Shown one piece after another: positions 58,533-64,000 of a stretch of DNA of 64,000 nt; position 1 is the first letter of the stretch, and each line of letters begins with the position of its first letter. The DNA lies in the NCBI RefSeq assembly GCF_000706625.1, contig NZ_KL407334.1, positions 852,389 through 916,388 of the forward strand, written 5' to 3'. The DNA is from Bartonella koehlerae C-29. GTDB taxonomy: Bacteria; Pseudomonadota; Alphaproteobacteria; Rhizobiales; Rhizobiaceae. The notes beneath the pieces are model-generated. The model made no database searches. It was not told the DNA's origin and worked only from the letters and a program-made list of their open reading frames with translations. Made by a program: the position numbers and the translations under genes.

Positions 58533-58979
58533 ATGTTTATTACTAACGCTTATGCTCAAATTGCAAGCGGTGTTTCCAATGGGCCCTCACTTGTTACTTT
58601 CATCCCATTTATTCTGATTTTTGGGATTATGTATTTTTTTATTATTCGTCCACAGCGTGTACAAATGAAAAAGCGCCAAGAAATGCTTAATACTGTGCGT
58701 CGTGGTGATACAGTGATAACGGGCGGTGGTGTTATCGGCAAGGTTACGAAAGTTTACGATGGGAGCGGTGAATTAGAGGTTGAAATTTGTGATGGTATGC
58801 GCATTCGCGTTATACGTTCAACATTATTAGATGTTCGCGTTAAAGGAGAACCAATTTTGGAAGAAAAATCAAAATTGAATGCTAAAGCGAAAACATCATC
58901 GAAAGCTAGAGTTGTAAAAAAGGAAAATATGGGCGCTTCTAAAGAGAAAAAAGCTGTATCAAAGGAAGAACATTCTTAA
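58533..58979 (+). CDS. yajC: preprotein translocase subunit YajC
   Basis: YajC is a single-pass membrane partner of SecDF-YidC. The N-terminal helix (VTFIPFILIFGIMYFFIIRPQR) and following QMKKRQEMLNTVRRGDTVITGGGVIGKV are canonical. The last ~45 residues form a Lys-rich tail (AKTSSKARVVKKEN), longer than in E. coli. GGAGAT precedes the ATG. A terminator-like hairpin follows at 59033, and secDF, its usual downstream partner, is absent. Confidence 0.95.
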   Translation: MFITNAYAQIASGVSNGPSLVTFIPFILIFGIMYFFIIRPQRVQMKKRQEMLNTVRRGDTVITGGGVIGKVTKVYDGSGELEVEICDGMRIRVIRSTLLDVRVKGEPILEEKSKLNAKAKTSSKARVVKKENMGASKEKKAVSKEEHS

Positions 58980-59032
58980 AGTATGATGGCAGTTATCGTG
59001 TCCTTTTAAAACTGATTTTTATGAAAGTGGGT

Positions 59033-59062
59033 GGCTTTTATATATTTATGTAAAAGCCTTTT
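59033..59062 (+). terminator. rho-independent terminator after yajC
   Basis: GGCTTTTATA (59033-59042) pairs with TGTAAAAGCC (59049-59058) with one G-T wobble and a 6-base loop, followed by T4. It lies 54 bases after the yajC stop and separates it from the next gene. Confidence 0.6.
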
Positions 59063-59469
59063 CATTGTATGGGTTGTTTTATAGTCGACAAATGAACCTT
59101 AATAATTTTTTGTTAAAAAAAATAGTTATTTTATTTGTTGAATATTGTGATAATTTTTAACTACTCTTCGAACAAGACCATTGTTCTAGAGGACGAAAAT
59201 TGTTTGTTTTTGAATGAATAGGTTCAGATAAATTTATTTTCAATAAATATGTTGAAAACGGATATGGTATTTGACTACGTTTTATGGCAGACTTTTTCTA
59301 TAGTATCTGTAATAGTTTTTATATATTGCTTTTTGCATTTTCAGGAGTGTATTCTTTATGAAAAATTTTGCATTAACCTTGCGATACAGGGTATCATGGT
59401 TTCTTTGCTGACTTTTAGGGGTAAAGGGGAAAAAACGCAATTAAGCTTTCAAAATAAAGGCAATGACTA
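59063..59469. other. gap where secDF would be expected
   Basis: About 400 AT-rich bases. A 73-codon frame (59249-59470; MLKTDMVFDYVLWQTFSIVSV) has one hydrophobic helix and ends in TAG overlapping the GTG of the next gene. It lacks a clear ribosome site and matches no SecD or SecF segment I can recall. I leave it as possible but unproven. Confidence 0.35.
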
Positions 59470-59856
59470 GTGTTTCATGCAATTCAAATCCGCGAGGCGC
59501 ATTTTCCAGGGCGTGCACCTATTGATGCTTATGGAAATGGTGGCTTTCGTTTTGCTGATATGTCACATAGAGGTTCTATTATTTGTGTACCATCAGGTAT
59601 TTATGGTATTGATATGGCATGGCCTGTTCCTACTCAAGAGGATGTATCTCGTGTATTAGAAGAGTCAGACCAAATTGAGGTTTTATTAATAGGCACGGGA
59701 GTTGAATTATTGCGATTGCCTGAAGAGTTACGGGTACTGTTATGGGAAAAGCGTATTTCATCAGATACAATGAGTACAGGAGCAGCAGTGCGTACATTTA
59801 ATGTTCTGTTAGCTGAAGATCGTGCAGTGGCTGCTTTATTGTTTGCTGTAGAATGA
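59470..59856 (+). CDS. Mth938-domain protein (NDUFAF3-like)
   Basis: A 128-residue single-domain protein of the Mth938/DUF498 family. IREAHFPGRAPIDAYGNGGFRFADMSHRGS is the conserved start and EVLLIGTGVELLRLPEELR the core. The human homologue NDUFAF3 is a mitochondrial complex I assembly factor. In alphaproteobacteria the gene is commonly found in the yajC-secDF neighbourhood. Translation probably starts at GTG 59470. It overlaps the next gene by four bases (ATGA), so the two products are made together. Confidence 0.82.
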   Translation: MFHAIQIREAHFPGRAPIDAYGNGGFRFADMSHRGSIICVPSGIYGIDMAWPVPTQEDVSRVLEESDQIEVLLIGTGVELLRLPEELRVLLWEKRISSDTMSTGAAVRTFNVLLAEDRAVAALLFAVE

Positions 59857-60713
59857 TCAATTTTCTTCCTTATAGCCTTGATATTTTACGTTCTACAGAT
59901 CGTGATCGTTATATATCAGTCTTATTTGCGCCTAAAAAGAAGCGTAGAGCATTGGCCGCTCTTTATGCCTTTAATGCAGAAATTGTTCGTATTCGTGAAA
60001 ATGTGCATAATCCCCTTATCGGTGAGATACGATTACGCTGGTGGTATGATTCGATTGCTAAGAGTGAAATGGAGAAAAGTGAAAGCAATCCGATTTTGAG
60101 TGATTTGTTTACGGCAATGACTCTTTTTAATTTACCTAAGACAGCTTTTTTACGTTATTGTGATGCGCAGATTTTAGATCTTTATCACAATCCGATGGCA
60201 ACTCTTTACGATCTCGAATTCTATTGTGGTGAGACAGCAAGTATAATTTTACAGCTTTCTTGTCAGATATTAGATTCAGATGCGGCACAAAATTTTACAT
60301 ATGCCTATCAACATGGGGGGATTGCACAAGGGTTAAGTGGTGTATTGCGCCTTTTATCATTCATGCAATCACGATATCAATATTATTTACCTGCTGATAT
60401 GCTCAAAGCTTTAGGGGTGAAGAGGAAAGAGTTGGAGTCCAACCATATCAGTAAAGAACAAAAATGCCACATCATTGAAGCTATGGTAGCTTTATCACGA
60501 GATCGTTACACTAGATTTTACGAATATTTTAATATGATTCCTAAAACTCTTAAACCAGCGTTTCTTCCATTGGCAATTATACCAGCATCTCTTCAAAAGG
60601 CAGTACAATTGGGAGCAGCAGTTTTTCAAGAAAACACAGCTTTACCATTACTTCACCGCTATTGGTTTATAACCAAAGCAGCGATAAGTGGTAATCTTCC
60701 AAAGATATTGTAA
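59853..60713 (+). CDS. phytoene/squalene-synthase-fold protein (NDUFAF6-like)
   Basis: A 286-residue all-alpha protein of the trans-prenyltransferase fold. RDRYISVLFAPKKKRRALAALYAFNAEI and IRLRWWYDSIA are marks of the NDUFAF6-type branch; DLEFYCGETASIILQL follows near residue 120. The two aspartate-rich motifs needed for prenyl diphosphate chemistry in CrtB are not obvious, so synthase activity is doubtful. Human NDUFAF6 is a complex I assembly factor. The four-base overlap with the NDUFAF3-like gene supports a shared role. No carotenoid gene is nearby. Confidence 0.82.
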   Translation: MINFLPYSLDILRSTDRDRYISVLFAPKKKRRALAALYAFNAEIVRIRENVHNPLIGEIRLRWWYDSIAKSEMEKSESNPILSDLFTAMTLFNLPKTAFLRYCDAQILDLYHNPMATLYDLEFYCGETASIILQLSCQILDSDAAQNFTYAYQHGGIAQGLSGVLRLLSFMQSRYQYYLPADMLKALGVKRKELESNHISKEQKCHIIEAMVALSRDRYTRFYEYFNMIPKTLKPAFLPLAIIPASLQKAVQLGAAVFQENTALPLLHRYWFITKAAISGNLPKIL

Positions 60714-62301
60714 AATAAAAAGAGCATTCACAAAGAGAGAATCAATAAAGATACGAGCAGATTTTTTACATTGAAGAGCCCAGTGCTATTGTGATTTCAA
60801 TTCGTTTCTTTGTCATTTTAGAAACAGTGCTTACGCATGAAACGGGATGCTCTTAAAAGAGTTCAAATTGAGATTTACAATGTTGAAAATAATGCATATT
60901 GACTCATTGATTATGCATTTGTTAACTTCCTTGTATCGGTGGATGTAGAGAACATAAAACATGAGATCAAGTTCATACAATAGATCAGCTGGTTTTCTAG
61001 GGTTTATGCACCAGAGCAAAATTTAGGAGTAAAAGCGCGGTGGTGGTAATGTTTTCATTTGTAAAGAACAGGAATATTATCAGGAAAAAGCATTCCATCA
61101 CCCAAGATTGGCAAAGGATTGAGAATTTATTAAGGATTAGATATAAGTGAGGACTGAAAATTTTATCCATCTTTTGTTGAAAGCATTTATTTTATTTTAA
61201 AATGGTGAAAATTTTTACCTTCAGGTGAGAGGCTTAACATCCCTAAACATTATGATATTTTGTATCAGAAAGAGATCTGAAATTTGATTTGAAAGAGCTT
61301 ATCAAGGATTATGAGTTTATAATAATGATCTGTGAGAACCAATATCACCTTTGTTCGAGCGTATTCCTATGCTGTAAATTATAGATTTTTCTGGAGTTTA
61401 TAGAGAAGCTTAGCATTAGAGGAAAGCATTGAGAAAAGAATTGTAAAAAAGAAAGCTAAGATTATTCCTGAAGAGTCATGCTATGGTGGAGATTTTGAAC
61501 CGATCTTTACGTTTTTTTCTTAAATAAGGAGATTGAATGATATTGTTCCAGAATCTCAGTTTTTTGAAGGGAATAAAAATACATTCAGCTATTGCGAATA
61601 AAAGGCTATGTTTAGATGTATTAAGAAAAATGGAGGGGAAGTAAAACTGCATCTCTGTTTTTTTCCACTCAACTCAGAAAACATTATAGAATAATGATGA
61701 GCGTCTTTACAAATCGCTTTATCAAAATCTCCTTTAAGAAACTCAAAGATTTGAGATCTATCTCCTATTGATTCAATAAAAAAGCTTCTCCTTTGATAAA
61801 ATTTCTAGTCAATTTTTCAATCACCCTCTTGTTTAGAGTGTTAAATACACAGAATCTAGGGATATTGGAATTTTAATACTCAGAGCTTTGAATGTATTGA
61901 GTGTTTTATTTTCTGATAAAACATGATTTCTTGTTTTAACGAGAAAAACTCTCTTTTCTTCTTACAAGAAAATTTTCAACTATGGATAGACTGTGAAAAA
62001 TAAATAATCAATGTCTGTCACAACAACATTTAAATTTCAGTTAGAGCTGATAAAATCTTTAAATACACTAAAGAAACGCTTTTCTAAATTTCTTCGTCTG
62101 TTTCATAAAAATTTATCTCCGTTCGATAAAGATGGGATGCATTTATTTTTCTACAGTTTCAAGGGTTTAAAAGAAAGCTATTATAAAAATGTTATGTGTT
62201 CTAAAACCAGACGAAAAGAATTTTGTCTGGTTTTTAAATTACAGATAAAATGCTAAACACAATTTTATCAAAATAAATATTTAAAATCATTTGCAACACT
62301 T
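60714..62301. other. long gene-poor region
   Basis: Nearly 1.6 kb between the NDUFAF6-like gene and the ppiD-like gene. Only short frames are visible; an 81-codon plus-strand frame at 62011-62256 has no ribosome site or family and ends inside a terminator hairpin. Fragments such as KSLYQ- or ELIKDYEF-like stretches suggest old coding DNA, but I cannot name it. No tRNA-like cloverleaf or repeats found by eye. Confidence 0.45.
62203..62235. terminator. strong terminator hairpin downstream of ppiD
   Basis: AAAACCAGAC (62203-62212) pairs perfectly with GTCTGGTTTT (62225-62234), with further A/T pairing inside. T-runs follow on both strands. It lies ~67 bases after the minus-strand ppiD stop and probably ends that transcript. 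Confidence 0.7.
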
Positions 62302-64000
62302 TTATTGGAGCGCTTTAAAGATTTGATTATAGTTAGTGCTATTAATTTTTAAAGGATGTTCTTTATTGGCAGCATGCAGCATCTCTAGCTTTAGATCTTC
62401 TCTTATCATCATATCTATGTTGGTACGAATATCAGATGAAAGGGTATGAGCAGAGATGTCTTTAGGCAGAGTGACTTCCTTTATTTGATAAAGGATACGG
62501 TTTGTTGTAACAGGACCTTTTACTATACCATAGTGACCTTTTGGACCAGAAAATAATGCTTTAACGCCTTCAAATCCAAGGATTTCAGATGAATCTTGAC
62601 GCCGAAGGGGCTGTGTCGTTTGTTTTGTAATACCAAGTATATGGGCAAGAGAAACAAGACTTTTTCCTTCATTAAGCTGTTTGAGAGCATTCTTGGCTTT
62701 TTCATCAAGAAAGCGTTGGATTTCTTCCTTTTTCCATTGGGCAATAACCTCTTGTTTTGCTTCTTCAAGTGTTTTATCGTGCGAAGGAGTGATAGTATCG
62801 ACCTTGTACCAGAGATACCCGCCTTTTGGAAGAGAGAGTGGATCAAGATCAGCTCCTTCGTTTGATTGATATATGGAGTTCAGCAAAAGATCTTTTTGGG
62901 GTAGATCTGTAAGTATTGTGTCTTCAATTGTTTTTCCTGTTTTATCAAGGGTAATTGTCCGCAAAGGCAATTTATATTGGTCAGCAAGCTCTTTGAGAGA
63001 AGTGCCTTCAAAACGTGCATTTTCAATTGCTGTATAATTGTTACGTATATCATCAGCAGCACGATTTTGAGCAAGTATTTGGCGAATATTGTTTTCCACT
63101 TTTTCGAAAGGAATGGGGCCTGCAGGTGTAATATGTGTAACACGAATGATAACAGGACCTTGTAAATCATTGATTACAGCACTGACTTGTCCTTGTTTAA
63201 GTTCAAAAATCTCGGAGGATAGGTAGCTAGGAAGTTCACTTTCTGCTAGAGGCCCTTTTTTTATGTCATTGAGAGTCTTGTTTTCAGCTTTAACTAAATC
63301 ATCGAAACTTAATCCATTGGCTATTTTTTTCGCTGCATTATCAGCTGCCTCGCGTGTAGGAAATCGTAATTCTTCAATCGTACGTTTTTCAGGAGTTATA
63401 AAACGCGAGGCATTGTGGGTATAATAGGTTCTCACCTCATCTTCTGAGATATCTTCGGGTTTTACAAAATCAGCGAGTTTCATGGATAAGAAAGAAACGG
63501 TACGGTATTCTGGAACACGAAATTCGCTCTTATGTGTTTCAAACCATTTTTGCAATGTTTCTTGATCAGGTTCAGAAATTGTTTCCTTTTCTTTTAGATC
63601 AAGAACAAGATAGTCGGCAATGCGGGTTTCTACTTGATAAAAAGCGAGTGCTTTATAAAAAAGATCTGGTGCTTTCATCCCTGACAGTGACGCTGAAATA
63701 AGCTGATTACGCTTTTCTTTTTTTGTGTAATAATCAAGGAAATTACTTTCGTTGATATGTAATTGTTGAAGGTAGTTACGAAACAAATCATGATTAAAGA
63801 CACCGTTTATTTGGAAAATATTATCCGCACTAATGCTATGAGCTATAGCATCTTTTGAAAGATTGATTTTCATTTGACGCGTTTGCTCATCAAAGAGCAC
63901 ATCTTGTTGTAATTGATTAAAAACAAAAGCGGGGATTTGGTATTGCTGCATTTCACCTGGTGTGAACATGCGTCCAAGACGAGAAGCGAGTGCTAAACGT
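62302..64000 (-). CDS. ppiD: PpiD-like peptidyl-prolyl isomerase chaperone (5' end outside window)
   Basis: The C-terminal ~566 residues of a SurA_N/PpiD-type periplasmic foldase anchored in the inner membrane. The frame is open to the right edge (RLALASRLGRMFTPGEMQ), so the ATG at 63969 is internal and the membrane anchor is outside the window. A SurA-like N-domain is followed by a parvulin-type region (KRTIEELRFPTREAADNAAKKI ... KGPLAESELPSYLSSEIFELKQGQVSAVI). PpiD helps newly exported outer-membrane proteins leave the Sec channel. Nothing appears broken. The C-terminal half diverges more, as in relatives. Confidence 0.9.
   Translation of the reverse strand, partial: RLALASRLGRMFTPGEMQQYQIPAFVFNQLQQDVLFDEQTRQMKINLSKDAIAHSISADNIFQINGVFNHDLFRNYLQQLHINESNFLDYYTKKEKRNQLISASLSGMKAPDLFYKALAFYQVETRIADYLVLDLKEKETISEPDQETLQKWFETHKSEFRVPEYRTVSFLSMKLADFVKPEDISEDEVRTYYTHNASRFITPEKRTIEELRFPTREAADNAAKKIANGLSFDDLVKAENKTLNDIKKGPLAESELPSYLSSEIFELKQGQVSAVINDLQGPVIIRVTHITPAGPIPFEKVENNIRQILAQNRAADDIRNNYTAIENARFEGTSLKELADQYKLPLRTITLDKTGKTIEDTILTDLPQKDLLLNSIYQSNEGADLDPLSLPKGGYLWYKVDTITPSHDKTLEEAKQEVIAQWKKEEIQRFLDEKAKNALKQLNEGKSLVSLAHILGITKQTTQPLRRQDSSEILGFEGVKALFSGPKGHYGIVKGPVTTNRILYQIKEVTLPKDISAHTLSSDIRTNIDMMIREDLKLEMLHAANKEHPLKINSTNYNQIFKALQ

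Noticed and set aside
59249-59470. 73-codon frame before the Mth938 gene
   Set aside because: One hydrophobic helix and a stop overlapping the next start are suggestive, but there is no ribosome site or recognisable family; kept only as a note in the gap entry.
62011-62256. 81-codon plus-strand frame
   Set aside because: No ribosome site, low-complexity composition, and its end runs through the ppiD terminator hairpin.
1-64000. tRNA, rRNA, CRISPR array, insertion sequence or replication origin
   Set aside because: Reading by eye showed no cloverleaf-like T-loop sequence, no regular spacer repeats, no transposase frame with inverted ends and no DnaA-box cluster.

Overview
The window looks like a chromosomal segment of a Bartonella-like alphaproteobacterium (Hyphomicrobiales/Rhizobiales). 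It is clearly AT-rich. The housekeeping blocks follow the familiar rhizobial order: rpsF-rpsR-DUF2232-rplI-dnaB-radA-cvpA-purF, fabD-fabG-acpP-fabF-mltG-gmk, lptF-lptG-lptD-surA-pdxA-ksgA, tatA-tatB-tatC-serS-pcm-lppB-yajC. Several usual members of these blocks are missing or decayed, which fits a reducing, host-restricted genome. The accessory content is an autotransporter array of the kind expanded in Bartonella. The genus is inferred; no rRNA or tRNA gene is visible to confirm it.

Layout. 1-7967: end of a dihydroorotase gene, a small secreted TIGR02301-like protein, cysS, a DUF421 membrane protein, an Atm1-type ABC exporter and the phosphatidylethanolamine pair psd-pssA. 8349-18267 (minus strand): an SDR oxidoreductase, purF, cvpA, radA, dnaB, rplI, a DUF2232 membrane protein, rpsR and rpsF. 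A wrecked tyrosine integrase lies between dnaB and rplI, and a nested RNA hairpin in the rpsF leader may be an S6:S18 autoregulatory element. 18623-24813 (plus): a PAP2 phosphatase, the type II fatty-acid synthesis genes, mltG and gmk. 24852-32393 (minus): the LPS-export and outer-membrane biogenesis operon lptF-lptG-lptD-surA, overlapping into pdxA and ksgA. 32806-34989: holC, a tiny coupled ORF, a small membrane protein and an MFS/MHS transporter.

35523-44201: three tandem autotransporter genes. The first is a pseudogene and the next two are intact. The last 1.2 kb of the pseudogene, including about 116 bp past the stop codon, matches the third gene with one visible base difference. This points to very recent gene conversion or duplication around the middle gene. 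44360-51177: an ABC-F ATPase, ndk, pgsA, uvrC and rlmJ. 51178-53110: decayed DNA with a recognisable nagZ pseudogene. 53111-60713: the Tat translocase operon, serS, a divergent pcm-like methyltransferase, an NlpD-like lipoprotein, yajC with no secDF after it, and an overlapping pair resembling the complex I assembly factors NDUFAF3 and NDUFAF6. 60714-62301 is about 1.6 kb without a convincing gene. The window ends inside a ppiD-like gene on the minus strand, followed by a strong terminator hairpin.

Functionally, most genes serve the cell envelope: phospholipid, fatty-acid, LPS and peptidoglycan synthesis or remodelling, and protein export. The rest serve translation and DNA maintenance. The autotransporters are the only obvious host-interaction locus.
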